A stretch of 64,000 nt of DNA from Burkholderiales bacterium. Its GTDB lineage: Bacteria > Pseudomonadota > Gammaproteobacteria > Burkholderiales > Burkholderiaceae_C. Of the stretch, positions 29,628-38,466 are shown piece after piece. The notes beneath the pieces were generated by a model, which had not been told where the DNA came from, made no database searches, and saw only the letters and a program-made list of their open reading frames with translations. The stretch spans positions 62,001-126,000 of the forward strand of contig JADJDV010000004.1 of the NCBI GenBank assembly GCA_016702555.1, written 5' to 3'. Position 1 is the stretch's first letter. Each line of letters begins with the position of its first letter. The position numbers were made by a program, and so were the translations under genes.

Positions 29628-30515
29628 CTAGTTGCTTCGTTCCACCACCCGATCGGCCAGTGCACGCAATCGCCCCGTATGGTGCAGACCGCTGGCGTCC
29701 AGCGCGGCATGCGCCTGGGCGCGCAGATCGTCGGCCAGCGCCCGTGACGCCTGAAGGCCCAGCAAGGACACATAAGTGGGTTTGTCGGCGGCGGCGTCCT
29801 TGCCGGCCGTCTTGCCGAGCTCGGCCGAATCGGCGGTGACATCGAGAATGTCGTCCACCACCTGGAAGGCCAGGCCGACGGCGGCGCCGTAATCGCGCAG
29901 CGCGCCGCGCGCCGCCAGGGGCACCCCGACGCCGCAGGCTGCGCCCATGTCCACGCTGGCCTGCAGCAGCGCACCGGTCTTGAGCTTGTGCATGGCGCGC
30001 AGTTGGGGCTCGGTCAAAGGCTTGCCGACGCTGGCCAGGTCGATCGCCTGGCCACCCGCCATGCCCTGCGCGCCGGCCGCACGCGCCAGCAGCCGGCACA
30101 ACTCAGCCTGCATCGCGGGCGGCACGGCGTCGCCATCGGGCGTGAGCAATTCGAAGGCCAGCGCCTGCAGCGCATCGCCGGCCAGCAGCGCCTGTGCCTC
30201 GCCGAACTGAACATGCGCGGTCGGCTTGCCGCGACGCAGCACGTCGTCGTCCATGCAGGGCATGTCGTCGTGCACCAGCGAATAGGCGTGGATCAGCTCG
30301 CTCGCGCAGGCGGCGCGCAGCGCGGCCTCGGCATGGCCCTGCACCGCCTCGGCGGCGGCCAGCACCAGCAGGGGGCGCACCCGCTTGCCGCCGTCAAGCA
30401 CGGCGTAGCGCATGGCCTCGCCCAGACCGGCCGGCGCGTCGACCGGCACCCAGTCGGACAGCGCGCGCTCAACGCGCGCCCGCTGCTCGGCGGTCCAGGT
30501 GGCGAAATCCGGCAT
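29628..30515 (-). CDS. ispA: polyprenyl (farnesyl/geranyl) diphosphate synthase
   Basis: A 295-residue class I prenyltransferase that condenses IPP with allylic diphosphates. The first Asp-rich motif is DDMPCMDDD and the second VVDDILD, with GGKRVRPLLVL and KTGALL between them in normal order. ATG 30515 places the start 2 bases from the xseB stop; ATG 30533 (six residues longer) would overlap xseB. It lies between xseB and dxs, the classical operon in which both genes feed isoprenoid synthesis. Confidence 0.94.
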   Translation of the reverse strand: MPDFATWTAEQRARVERALSDWVPVDAPAGLGEAMRYAVLDGGKRVRPLLVLAAAEAVQGHAEAALRAACASELIHAYSLVHDDMPCMDDDVLRRGKPTAHVQFGEAQALLAGDALQALAFELLTPDGDAVPPAMQAELCRLLARAAGAQGMAGGQAIDLASVGKPLTEPQLRAMHKLKTGALLQASVDMGAACGVGVPLAARGALRDYGAAVGLAFQVVDDILDVTADSAELGKTAGKDAAADKPTYVSLLGLQASRALADDLRAQAHAALDASGLHHTGRLRALADRVVERSN

Positions 30516-30517
30516 GA

Positions 30518-30757
30518 CTACTCGGGTATCCATGGCTTCAGCTTGCCATTCTCATCCAGCACGCGCACCTGATCCTCCACCGCCTGCAGGCGGTCGCGGC
30601 AGTAGCGCAGCAACTCGGTGCCGCGCTGGTACTGGCCCAGCAGCTCTTCCAGCGGCAGCTGACCGGACTCGAGCCGGCCAATCAGCTGCTCGAGCTGCTC
30701 CACGGCGTCGCCATAACTGGCGGGCTGCGCGGGAAGGGCGTCGGTCTTGCGGGGCAT
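30518..30757 (-). CDS. xseB: exodeoxyribonuclease VII small subunit
   Basis: A 79-residue protein with the XseB pattern SYGDAVEQLEQLIGRLESGQLPLEELLGQYQRGTELLRYCRDRLQ split over a two-helix hairpin. Several copies bind the large subunit XseA to make the single-strand exonuclease VII. XseA is not in this window. It is the first gene of xseB-ispA-dxs on the minus strand; a divergent Rieske oxygenase gene begins 214 bases away. Confidence 0.94.
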   Translation of the reverse strand: MPRKTDALPAQPASYGDAVEQLEQLIGRLESGQLPLEELLGQYQRGTELLRYCRDRLQAVEDQVRVLDENGKLKPWIPE

Positions 30758-30971
30758 GGCGGCAGGCGGGCAGACAAAGCGTCTATTTTAGGTGCGCCAG
30801 CCCACGGCGTGCGCCCGCACCCGCCGCCAGGCCCGCCAAGTCGGCCCCAATCCGTTAAAATTTCCGGTTCCTGTGGCGCCCGTCGCCACCGGATCGCGCG
30901 CGCAATATCTTCGGATGCCAGGCGCTTACTTCCTGCCCCTTCATAGGGGGAGTCTTCAACATCGGAACACC

Positions 30972-32105
30972 ATGTCTGATTTGAGTCTTCAGTTACAGCA
31001 GGCGGCAAGTCAACTTCCCGTCCCCTCCTACTTCGACCAGGCGCTGTTCGAGCGCGAGAAGCGGCTCATCTTCGAGTCTGGCCCGCGCTATGTCGGCCAC
31101 ACGCTGGCCGTGCCCAACCCCGGCGACTACTTCGCGCTGCCGCAAGAGGCCGAAGGCCGCGCGCTGGCACGCAACCCGCAGGGTGGGGTCGAGCTGATCT
31201 CCAACGTCTGCCGGCATCGCCAGGCCGTGATGCTGAAGGGTCGCGGCTCGCTGCAAACCGAGGCCAAGGGCCATGCCGGCGGCCACATCGTCTGCCCGCT
31301 GCACCGCTGGACCTACTCCAGCAGCGGCGAGTTGCTGGGCGCGCCGCACTTCAAGTACGACCCCTGCCTGAACCTCAACAACTACAAGTTGCGCGAGTGG
31401 AACGGCCTGCTGTTCGAGGACAACGGCCGCGACATCGCCGCCGACCTGGCCGGCATGGGCGTGGCCAAAGACCTGTCGTTCGAGGGCTTCACGCTCGACC
31501 ACATCGAACTGCACGAGTGCAACTACAACTGGAAGACCTTCATCGAGGTCTATCTGGAGGACTACCACGTCGGACCCTTCCACCCGGGCCTGGGCAACTT
31601 CGTCACCTGCGACGACCTGCAATGGCAGTTCGGCCGCGAGTATTCGGTGCAGACCGTGGGTGTGGCGCCCGCATTCAAGCCCGGCTCCGACGTCTACAAG
31701 AAGTGGCACGAGGTGCTGCTGAACTACCAGGGCGGCGAAAAACCCACGCGCGGCGCCATCTGGCTGACCTACTACCCGCACATCATGGTCGAGTGGTACC
31801 CGCACGTGCTCACCGTCAGCACGCTGCACCCGATCGGCATCGACAAGACGCTGAACATGGTCGAGTTCTACTACCCCGAGGAAATCGTCGCCTTCGAGCG
31901 CGAGTTCGTCGAGGCCCAGCGCGCCGCCTACATGGAAACCGCCATCGAGGACGACGAGATCGCCGAGCGCATGGACGCCGGCCGCAAGGCGCTGATGCTG
32001 CGCGGCGACAACGAGGTTGGCCCCTACCAGAGCCCGATGGAAGACGGCATGCAGCATTTCCATGAGTGGTACCGGCGCGCCATGGGCGTCACGCTGACGA
32101 CCTGA
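30972..32105 (+). CDS. Rieske-type aromatic ring-hydroxylating oxygenase, alpha subunit
   Basis: A 377-residue protein. The Rieske [2Fe-2S] ligands are CRH near residue 78 and CPLHRW ~30 residues later. The catalytic domain has the mononuclear iron motif in NYNWKTFIEVYLEDYHVGPFHPG (Glu/Asp and two His). Proteins of this branch act on quaternary amines, choline-like or aromatic substrates with a separate reductase, which is not present here. The start ATG 30972 gives MSDLSLQLQQ; upstream in-frame codons to 30792 are not needed. Its place divergent from xseB-ispA-dxs is common in the family. Confidence 0.9.
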   Translation: MSDLSLQLQQAASQLPVPSYFDQALFEREKRLIFESGPRYVGHTLAVPNPGDYFALPQEAEGRALARNPQGGVELISNVCRHRQAVMLKGRGSLQTEAKGHAGGHIVCPLHRWTYSSSGELLGAPHFKYDPCLNLNNYKLREWNGLLFEDNGRDIAADLAGMGVAKDLSFEGFTLDHIELHECNYNWKTFIEVYLEDYHVGPFHPGLGNFVTCDDLQWQFGREYSVQTVGVAPAFKPGSDVYKKWHEVLLNYQGGEKPTRGAIWLTYYPHIMVEWYPHVLTVSTLHPIGIDKTLNMVEFYYPEEIVAFEREFVEAQRAAYMETAIEDDEIAERMDAGRKALMLRGDNEVGPYQSPMEDGMQHFHEWYRRAMGVTLTT

Positions 32106-32415
32106 CGCGGGCCAATCCGCAAGCCTCCCACCTTACCCGCGTCATTCCCGCGCAGGCGGGAATCCATGGGCTTCTCATCTGACGCGACGCATTCGATGCG
32201 GCGGCTGGATTCCCGCCTGCGCGGGAATGATGGGTCTCGGTTTTGTAGGCTGGGCTAGCCGAAGGCGTAACCCAGCGAAAGCGCCCGAAAAACGCTGGGT
32301 TACGCTTCGCTAACCCAGCCTACGCCCCTGCGCATCGGGTGCGGCAGATGGATTCCCGCCTGCGCGGGAACGACGGGTCTCAGGTCGCGCCGTTTCAAGT
32401 CAATAATCCCCGCCC
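32106..32415. repeat. intergenic region packed with palindromic repeats
   Basis: No gene is seen in this gap. GTCATTCCCGCGCAGGCGGG at about 32141 and GGATTCCCGCCTGCGCGGGA at about 32211 are opposite copies of one repeat, and a third partial copy is at about 32350. Between them is a separate palindrome: GTAGGCTGGGCTAGCCGAAG and GTAACCCAGCGAAAGC, facing CGCTGGGTTACGCTTCGCTA and CCCAGCCTAC (about 32246-32323). Both types are common dispersed repeats (MITE- or REP-like). They lie after the Rieske gene and may form transcript-end structures. Confidence 0.8.
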
Positions 32416-33303
32416 ATGCAAGCAGCCTGGATGGTCGCCGCCTCGCTCTTCTTCGCGCTGATGAGCGTGTGCATCAAGTACGCCTCGCCTTACTTCGGCC
32501 CGCTGGAAATCGTCTGCTACCGCGGCGCCATCGGCATCGTCTTCATGTGGGCCGTGATGCGATCGCAGAAGGTAAGCCTGCGCACCACCGTGCCCATGAT
32601 GCACGTGTGGCGCAACGTCATCGGCGTCAGCGCGCTGGTGGCCTGGTTCTACGCCATCGCCCACCTGCCGCTGGCCACCGCCATGACGCTGAACTACATG
32701 AGCGGCGTGTGGGTGGCGGCCTTTCTGGTCGGCGGCACCCTGCTGCTGGGGCGCCTGTCGGACGTGCGCCGCCAGGGCCCGCTGATACTGGCCGTGATGG
32801 CCGGCTTTGCCGGCGTGGTGATGATGCTGCGCCCGACGCTGGAGCAGAACCAGTTGTTCGCCGGCCTGATCGGCCTGATGTCGGGCCTGATGTCGGCGCT
32901 GGCCTACATCCAGGTGGCGGCGCTCGGCCGCGTCGGCGAACCCGAGGCGCGCACGGTGTTCTACTTCTGCATCGGCGCCGCCCTGGCCGGCGGCATCGGC
33001 ATGCGGTTCTTCGACACCCATCCGCTCGACACGCCGCAGGCGCTGTGGCTGCTGGCCGTCGGCATCCTGGGCGCGCTTGGCCAGCTGTGCATGACGCGCG
33101 CCTACACCCGCGGCGCCACCATGGTGGTGGCCAACCTGCAGTATTCCGGCATCATCTTCGCCGCGCTGTTCGGCGTGTTCTTGTTCAGCGACCAGATCCC
33201 GCCGATCGGCTGGCTCGGCATGGCCACCATCATCGCCAGCGGCATGACCGCCACCTTCCTGCGCAGCCGCGCGCTGCCCAACCCACCCGCCGAATCGCAC
33301 TGA
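32416..33303 (+). CDS. EamA/DMT-family transporter
   Basis: A 295-residue inner-membrane protein with ten helices in two EamA halves. It starts MQAAWMVAASLFFALMSVCIKYAS, the pattern of the RhaT/YdcZ-related exporter group, and has YAIAHLPLATAMTLNYMSGVWVA and QLCMTRAYTRGATMVVANLQY, typical for this branch. Substrate not known. It is followed after only one base by the rhodanese gene, so the two are probably co-transcribed. Confidence 0.9.
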   Translation: MQAAWMVAASLFFALMSVCIKYASPYFGPLEIVCYRGAIGIVFMWAVMRSQKVSLRTTVPMMHVWRNVIGVSALVAWFYAIAHLPLATAMTLNYMSGVWVAAFLVGGTLLLGRLSDVRRQGPLILAVMAGFAGVVMMLRPTLEQNQLFAGLIGLMSGLMSALAYIQVAALGRVGEPEARTVFYFCIGAALAGGIGMRFFDTHPLDTPQALWLLAVGILGALGQLCMTRAYTRGATMVVANLQYSGIIFAALFGVFLFSDQIPPIGWLGMATIIASGMTATFLRSRALPNPPAESH

Positions 33304-33304
33304 C

Positions 33305-34165
33305 ATGAGCCACACCCACCTGATCTCCGCCGACGAGCTGAAAACCCTGCAGGCCAGCGGCGCGCCCTTGCTGGTGTTCGACTGCAGCGGCGAGCTGGGC
33401 GACCCGGCCAAGGCCGACGCCCTGTTCGCCGACAAACGCATCGCCGGCGCGGTGCAGGCGCACCTGGAGCGCGACCTGAGCACACACGACCCCGCCCATG
33501 CCGTCAACGGCGGCCGCCATCCGCTGCCGGCACGCGAGCACTTCGCCGCCTGGCTGTCGGGCATCGGCTTCGACAACACCATGCAGGCCGTGGTCTACGA
33601 CCGCAACGGCGGCAACTACTGCGGCCGCCTGTGGTGGATGCTCAAGTGGGCCGGCCACGACGCCGTCGCCGTGCTCGACGGCGGCCTGCAGGCCTGGGAA
33701 ACCGCCGGCGGCGCACTCGAATCCGGCCCTGCACACGCCCGCCCAACTGGCAGCTTCCAGTTGCAACCGGCGCTGCGCCGCCTGGTGCGGACCGACGAGG
33801 TGGTGCAGCAACTCGGCCGCCCGACGCAAACCTTGATCGACGCCCGCGGCGCGCCGCGCTACCGCGGCGAGGTCGAGCCGCTGGACCCCATCGCCGGCCA
33901 CATCCCCGGCGCGCTGAACCGCCCCTTCACCGACAACTTCGGCGCCGACGGCCGCTTCAAGCCCGCCGCACAACTGAAAGCCGAGTTCGACCAGTTGCTC
34001 GCCGGCCACGAGCCGCAAAGCGTGGTGCACCACTGCGGCAGCGGCGTCAGCGCCGTGCCCAACCTGATCGCCATGGAGCTGGCCGGCTACGCCCCGGCCG
34101 CGCTGTATGCCGGCAGCTGGAGCGAGTGGAGCCGCACCGAGGGTTTGCCGGTGGCCAAGGGTTGA
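33305..34165 (+). CDS. sulfurtransferase with two rhodanese domains
   Basis: A 286-residue protein of the thiosulfate/3-mercaptopyruvate sulfurtransferase type. The first domain (residues ~1-130) has lost the active Cys; the second has the catalytic loop VVHHCGSGVSA with Cys at about residue 243 and the DARGAPRYRGEVEPLDPIAG lead. CGSGV(S/T)A rather than CRKGVT suggests the 3-mercaptopyruvate type, though the distinction is weak. It transfers a sulfane sulfur to a thiol or cyanide. Spaced one base from the transporter gene before it. Confidence 0.9.
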   Translation: MSHTHLISADELKTLQASGAPLLVFDCSGELGDPAKADALFADKRIAGAVQAHLERDLSTHDPAHAVNGGRHPLPAREHFAAWLSGIGFDNTMQAVVYDRNGGNYCGRLWWMLKWAGHDAVAVLDGGLQAWETAGGALESGPAHARPTGSFQLQPALRRLVRTDEVVQQLGRPTQTLIDARGAPRYRGEVEPLDPIAGHIPGALNRPFTDNFGADGRFKPAAQLKAEFDQLLAGHEPQSVVHHCGSGVSAVPNLIAMELAGYAPAALYAGSWSEWSRTEGLPVAKG

Positions 34166-34250
34166 TTTCAACCCCATGGTCAAACCCACCCACCCATCCC
34201 CGATCGGCGCCCGGACCATCCTGCCGCAAGCGCCAGCAACGCAAACGCAC

Positions 34251-34601
34251 TCACTCATCAAAAAGCAAGGCTTCGATTCGTGCCAGAACCTCGTCCACCA
34301 GGTATCCAGGCACCGATTCCTTGCATCGGGCACGGCGCTCCCGCCAGTCCAGTGACTTCAGCTGATGACAATACACCGCACCCTGCGTTTGCGTACCCGC
34401 ACCCATGAGCGACACCACCGTGCCATACGATCTGGCCACCACCGCTGCACCTGGAGAGATGGGACACACCATCGCAAGCCCATGTCGATTGAAAGCCTCG
34501 CCACTCAACACCAGTGCGAAATGAGGCCCCTTCATCTCTCTGCCGGACGCCGGATCAAACTCCAGATGAATGATGTCGCCACGCGCGGGCACGTAGGCCA
34601 T
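34251..34601 (-). CDS. MazF/PemK-like endoribonuclease toxin
   Basis: A 116-residue protein with the MazF fold features: MAYVPARGDIIHLEFDPASGREMKGPHFALVLS, VCPISPGA and the C-terminal LARIEALLFDE. The catalytic Arg lies in the SGREMKG loop. MazF toxins cut mRNA at short sequences. ATG 34601 overlaps the antitoxin stop (TGATG), with a GGAG element upstream, so the pair is translationally coupled. A start two codons earlier exists but is unlikely. Arrangement and sequence resemble ChpB/PemK pairs. Confidence 0.92.
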   Translation of the reverse strand: MAYVPARGDIIHLEFDPASGREMKGPHFALVLSGEAFNRHGLAMVCPISPGAAVVARSYGTVVSLMGAGTQTQGAVYCHQLKSLDWRERRARCKESVPGYLVDEVLARIEALLFDE

Positions 34602-34843
34602 CAGCACTGCTCCTGACCGACATCGGGCAGCGCATCCCAGCCTTCCACGCGAGGCAGTCCGTCCGGCATCTCCGCCAGCAGATCGGCCAGCTTGTATTTG
34701 GGCCTGGCCAGACGGATCGTCGCCTGACCATTCGCTACGTCGACCTCGAACGCATCGCCAATCCTGGCCCCCATCTGCGCCAGCATCACCGACGGCAGAC
34801 GGACCGCGGCACTATTGCCCCATTTCTGAATATTCAGCCTCAT
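34601..34843 (-). CDS. MazE/ChpS-like antitoxin, AbrB-type DNA-binding
   Basis: An 80-residue protein. The N-terminal swapped-hairpin AbrB domain is MRLNIQKWGNSAAVRLPSVMLAQ, followed by FEVDVANGQATIRLA, then an acidic C-terminal tail that would wrap the toxin (YKLADLLAEMPDGLP). It represses its own operon and blocks the MazF protein. It is the first gene of the pair; nothing but a 94-base spacer separates it from the terminator at 34938-34973. Confidence 0.92.
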   Translation of the reverse strand: MRLNIQKWGNSAAVRLPSVMLAQMGARIGDAFEVDVANGQATIRLARPKYKLADLLAEMPDGLPRVEGWDALPDVGQEQC

Positions 34844-34937
34844 CGCTCAACTCCACCATCAATGTAGAAACATTGTATCCACATTGTGGGGCTGATGTTC
34901 ATCGGCTCTTCAACGGCCCTCGGCCTGGAATCGGAGT

Positions 34938-34973
34938 AAAAAACGCCTGAAGCCCATCGGCTCCAGGCGTTTT
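34938..34973 (-). terminator. rho-independent terminator of the first IPTL-CTERM gene
   Basis: AAAACGCCTG (34940-34949) pairs with CAGGCGTTTT (34964-34973). On the minus strand the hairpin is followed by a run of six T, so it ends the gene 34994-38059. The right half of this structure is copied downstream of the second IPTL gene (about 38430-38460), but there the left half is missing, so that copy is not a terminator. Confidence 0.88.
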
Positions 34974-34993
34974 GATTGCCGCCCTGCCCGCGA

Positions 34994-37900
34994 TCAGTGC
35001 AGGCGGCGCCGCCGCGCGGCCAGTCCGGCAATGCCCAGACCCAGCAGCATCAGCGACCACTGCCCCAGCGTGGGAATCGGCGTCGGCTCACCGGCGGCCT
35101 TGTCGTCGTCCTGCACCGTCACGGTGGCGCTGGCCGGCACCCCCAGCCCGTAGCCCTGGCCCGCCACCAGTTTCAGCACGGCCTCCACGTCGCCATCGCC
35201 CGGCTCGGTGTTGGCCTTGGCGGTGATGGTGCAACTCGCCGTCTTGGCGCCGGCGGCCACCGTCAGTGGCGTGGCGCAGGTGGTGCTGTAGCGCGGATTG
35301 CTGGCCGGCGGCGTGATCGTCACCGGCAGCCCGCCCGCTGGCGCCGCCGCGTTCAGCGTCACCGTGCAGGTGGACACCTGGCTTTCGGAATCGGTCAGCG
35401 TGGCCGGGGTGCAGCTGAGCGTGGCCAGTGGCACGTCGTCGTCCTTCACGGTCACGGCGGCGCTGCCGGGCGTGCCCACGACATAGCCGCTGCCCGCCGC
35501 CAGGCTCAGCGCCGCCGTCACTTCGCCATCGCCCGGTTCGGTGTTGACCGTGGCGGTGATGGTGCAACTGATCTCGGTGGTGCCAGCGGCCACCGTCAGC
35601 GGCGTGGCGCAAGTGGTGGTGTAGCGTGGATTGCTGGCCGGCGGCGTGATCGCCACCGTCAGCCCGCCCGCTGGCGCCGCCGCGTTCAGCGTCACCTTAC
35701 AAGTCGACACCTGGCTGGCCGAATCGAACAGCGTGGCCGGGTCGCAAGTCAGCGTGGCCACGGGCAAGGCCAGCAACGCGTTGGTGATGGTAGCGGTTTG
35801 CCCACTCTCGGGCGGAATCGCACCCGTGGGCTGAGTGACTGCGGGGCTGGCCCACTGGTAACCGGCCGGCGCCGCCGGCAGCACACCCTCCGCCACCGTG
35901 CACTGGCTGCCCGCCTGAAGCGTGTGCGATGCGCTGCCTTGATTGTCAGTCACGGCAAGGGTGCCGTTCTGGGTGAGGTCAGGCGTCGCGCAGGTGACGG
36001 TATACGGGATCGATCCGCTGAAGGGCGGCGCACCGGCGGGCGCCGTCACCACCTTCTGGATCGTGAGCGTCCCGGTCAAGGCCCTGGATTGCAAATACCA
36101 ATTCCTATCCGCCTGCTGCACCAGCTCGTACACGTAATTGCCGGCGGTGACCTTGCCACCGTTCAGCACGAACGAACCGACTGGCGAGCTACCAGCGACC
36201 TTCACCACCGGAATCCCATAGCCTGACGTAGCCGCACCTACGCAGCTCGCTCCAGTCGTGGGTTGGATCTTGATAATCGTCGTCCCGCTCACTGCGCCAC
36301 TGACGGTCATTGTGTCAGACGGTGCGTCGTCCGTACCCAGACATGTGTCGAGGGCCAGCACGGCATCGTTGGCGCCGGTGTAGTTGCCGTTGATCGTCAA
36401 CTGGTCGTCCGCTGTCGGCGTCGCCGGATCTTGCAGATTGACCGTAGACGCATCTGAGCTCACCTGTCCCACCATGATGTACTGCGTGTCACTCGTCTGA
36501 GCCGCATTCAATCGGTTGAAGGCATTGAGCGTTGACTGCTTGGTCATCGTTAAGGTATTGAAGGTCGATGTCGCTTCTGGGTTAGACGCTTTATAAGCCA
36601 AATTCCAGACAAAATGATCGTCCATTGAAACTTGCAGCGCACCCGTGGGACTCGCTCGATTCACCAAGCCCTTCATTTGGCCTGTGTTGGCAGCAGCGAA
36701 AGCTAACGTACCGTTTCCGTCCACGTTAATAAGATAACCGTCTGTAGCTGCCGTGATTGAGGTAGTCGCGCCCTCTACACTGACTCTGACATCTTTCTGG
36801 TTACCGTCAACTTGCACAATATTTGAACTATCCGATGTTGTCCTGAAAACAGCATCCTTGAATTGGGCGACGATGCCAACTGAAGTAGATGATTGACCGA
36901 GATCTGAATTCGAAACTCGAAGCACCGGCCCCGCCGATGTGATGTTATTTGCACTTGTAGAATAATTCGCTTTTAATTTCGCGCCATCTTGCAACATCAG
37001 AATTGCGGCATCATTCGGAGATTTTTGCTCAATTGACAAATTTCCTGTGGAATCCAAAAGACCCGCGCCTGTGCCAGCACGCCGGGCCTTGCCAATTTTG
37101 ATGGCATTCACCGTTGCAAGACCGGGAGACACGCGCTCGGTAACAATCCTGCTGTCTGTTATGTATATTGCTGATTCACCGCCAGAAACATATAATCCTT
37201 CAACGTTGTTTCCCTTTATAGTAATATCCAATGGTCCGCTGACTCGCACAACCCCAGATGTTCCAAGCAATCTTGGATTTGAGCGAATACTGTCATACCC
37301 ACCCTGAATGGCACGAATTCCAGAAAGCAGATGCGCATCATATTGATTTGCATCAGAATCACTACTCAACCTCATTGAAATTGATGTCTTTGCAAGATTT
37401 ACCGTAGAATGAACACTCGCAGGCTTTACATTCTCCCCCGCATTGGTATTAGAGCCCGCCGTAATTCCATAACTAAAAGTCGGGCACGGATAAGAGCCAA
37501 ATATACTGGTACAATAAGCACCTTTTTGCTTCGGTGTCAAATCTATCAAAGTATTGTTCGTAAAAGTAATATCGCCTCCGCTATGGACACCCATGGCAAT
37601 AAGATCAACGTTGTTAGTCGGATTAGGCGCCACAGATGTATTTGTTAATGCATTGGTAGCATTTAATTTTATGTCAGCGCCCCGGCCTTTTACATAGCTT
37701 ATCTTTTGAGTGGTTTGATTTGAACTGTTGACACCAATCCCACCACTTCCAAAAGCATTTGCAACACGATCAAATTCTATTCTTGCGATATTAATATTGG
37801 TATCACCATCAACCGTCAATCCCCCTGTGCTGGTATCGCTCATTTTCCCCACAGTTACAAAGCTGTACCACCCCAACACCGCATTCAGCGGGCTTTGTAC

Positions 37901-38059
37901 GCTAGAAACGGAGCAATCAAGTTGGTTGAAAATATTCACCACCCCTGAGCTCGATACGCCAGGCAGCGGCGGAGATGACGGACAAGCTGCTGCATATACC
38001 AACCCCGGGAAAGAAAACAGAGCGCCCGCGAATGAAATCGCAAATCGAGATATCTTCAT
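34994..38059 (-). CDS. large secreted IPTL-CTERM protein with DUF5979-like and Calx-beta-like repeats
   Basis: A 1021-residue surface protein. ATG 38059 gives a signal peptide (MKISRFAISFAGALFSFPGL); a TTG frame at 38086 is less likely. Residues ~30-640 are a Ser/Thr/Asn-rich region that looks like a right-handed beta-helix and is encoded by AT-rich DNA. Next is a prealbumin-like DUF5979 domain (LTIQKVVTAPAGAPPFSG...), then two 111-residue Calx-beta-like repeats (STCKVTLNAAAPAGGL...TEPGDGE...DDD). The end is the sorting signal PIPTLGQWSLMLLGLGIAGL plus RRRR. IPTL-CTERM tails are handled by exosortase-type enzymes, none of which is in the window. Function may be adhesion or extracellular matrix (inference). 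Confidence 0.85.
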   Translation of the reverse strand: MKISRFAISFAGALFSFPGLVYAAACPSSPPLPGVSSSGVVNIFNQLDCSVSSVQSPLNAVLGWYSFVTVGKMSDTSTGGLTVDGDTNINIARIEFDRVANAFGSGGIGVNSSNQTTQKISYVKGRGADIKLNATNALTNTSVAPNPTNNVDLIAMGVHSGGDITFTNNTLIDLTPKQKGAYCTSIFGSYPCPTFSYGITAGSNTNAGENVKPASVHSTVNLAKTSISMRLSSDSDANQYDAHLLSGIRAIQGGYDSIRSNPRLLGTSGVVRVSGPLDITIKGNNVEGLYVSGGESAIYITDSRIVTERVSPGLATVNAIKIGKARRAGTGAGLLDSTGNLSIEQKSPNDAAILMLQDGAKLKANYSTSANNITSAGPVLRVSNSDLGQSSTSVGIVAQFKDAVFRTTSDSSNIVQVDGNQKDVRVSVEGATTSITAATDGYLINVDGNGTLAFAAANTGQMKGLVNRASPTGALQVSMDDHFVWNLAYKASNPEATSTFNTLTMTKQSTLNAFNRLNAAQTSDTQYIMVGQVSSDASTVNLQDPATPTADDQLTINGNYTGANDAVLALDTCLGTDDAPSDTMTVSGAVSGTTIIKIQPTTGASCVGAATSGYGIPVVKVAGSSPVGSFVLNGGKVTAGNYVYELVQQADRNWYLQSRALTGTLTIQKVVTAPAGAPPFSGSIPYTVTCATPDLTQNGTLAVTDNQGSASHTLQAGSQCTVAEGVLPAAPAGYQWASPAVTQPTGAIPPESGQTATITNALLALPVATLTCDPATLFDSASQVSTCKVTLNAAAPAGGLTVAITPPASNPRYTTTCATPLTVAAGTTEISCTITATVNTEPGDGEVTAALSLAAGSGYVVGTPGSAAVTVKDDDVPLATLSCTPATLTDSESQVSTCTVTLNAAAPAGGLPVTITPPASNPRYSTTCATPLTVAAGAKTASCTITAKANTEPGDGDVEAVLKLVAGQGYGLGVPASATVTVQDDDKAAGEPTPIPTLGQWSLMLLGLGIAGLAARRRRLH
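35100..35765 (-). repeat. two tandem 333-bp coding repeats (Calx-beta-like)
   Basis: The stretch GTTCAGCGTCACC occurs at 35351 and again at 35684, a spacing of 333 bp or 111 codons, and the flanking DNA is about 85-90 percent alike by eye. Both encode STC-VTLNAAAPAGGL, then ITPPASNPRY-TTCATPLTVAAG, then NTEPGDG, then DDD. The near-identity suggests recent duplication or gene conversion. Confidence 0.8.
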
Positions 38060-38086
38060 AATGTATTTTAAGTTTTCTTTATTCAA

Positions 38087-38466
38087 TGAATTCGATCAGG
38101 GTCGTCACACCCGAAAGTGAGTCCTTGTCGACCACGCTGTGCTAGGGTGATCTTCGTTCGTGGATTCGACGAGTGAATGTGCAATTCCCAACATTAACTT
38201 GAAGCCACCATAGCAAACAAAAGTGTCAATTTAGCAACGATCGCAATGCGACAAATGATTCATCCTCGTCGGATACAAGCAGCACATCGGCGCTGAATCC
38301 TTCGGCTCTCAATCGTCCGTGAGATGGGGGAACTCCACGATTGAATATCAAACTGGAGTTCGGAACATCCGCAATCACCCCGAATGCCCCTGCTCATGCG
38401 GGCTCCGGGGATTGTTCAGGGACAACCCATCGGCTCCAGGCGTTTTGATTGCCGCCCTGCCCGCGA
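38087..38466. other. gap between two IPTL-CTERM genes, copied 3' segment
   Basis: No gene found. The last ~40 bases before 38467 (CCATCGGCTCCAGGCG, then TTTTGATTGCCGCCCTGC) are a copy of the sequence downstream of the first IPTL gene (34953-34993), but the other arm of the terminator is replaced. The rest is ordinary leader DNA of the gene starting at 38059. Confidence 0.6.

Noticed and set aside
35100..35765. CRISPR-like periodicity
   Set aside because: The 333-bp periodicity is a coding-domain duplication; no short direct repeats with spacers were seen anywhere in the window.
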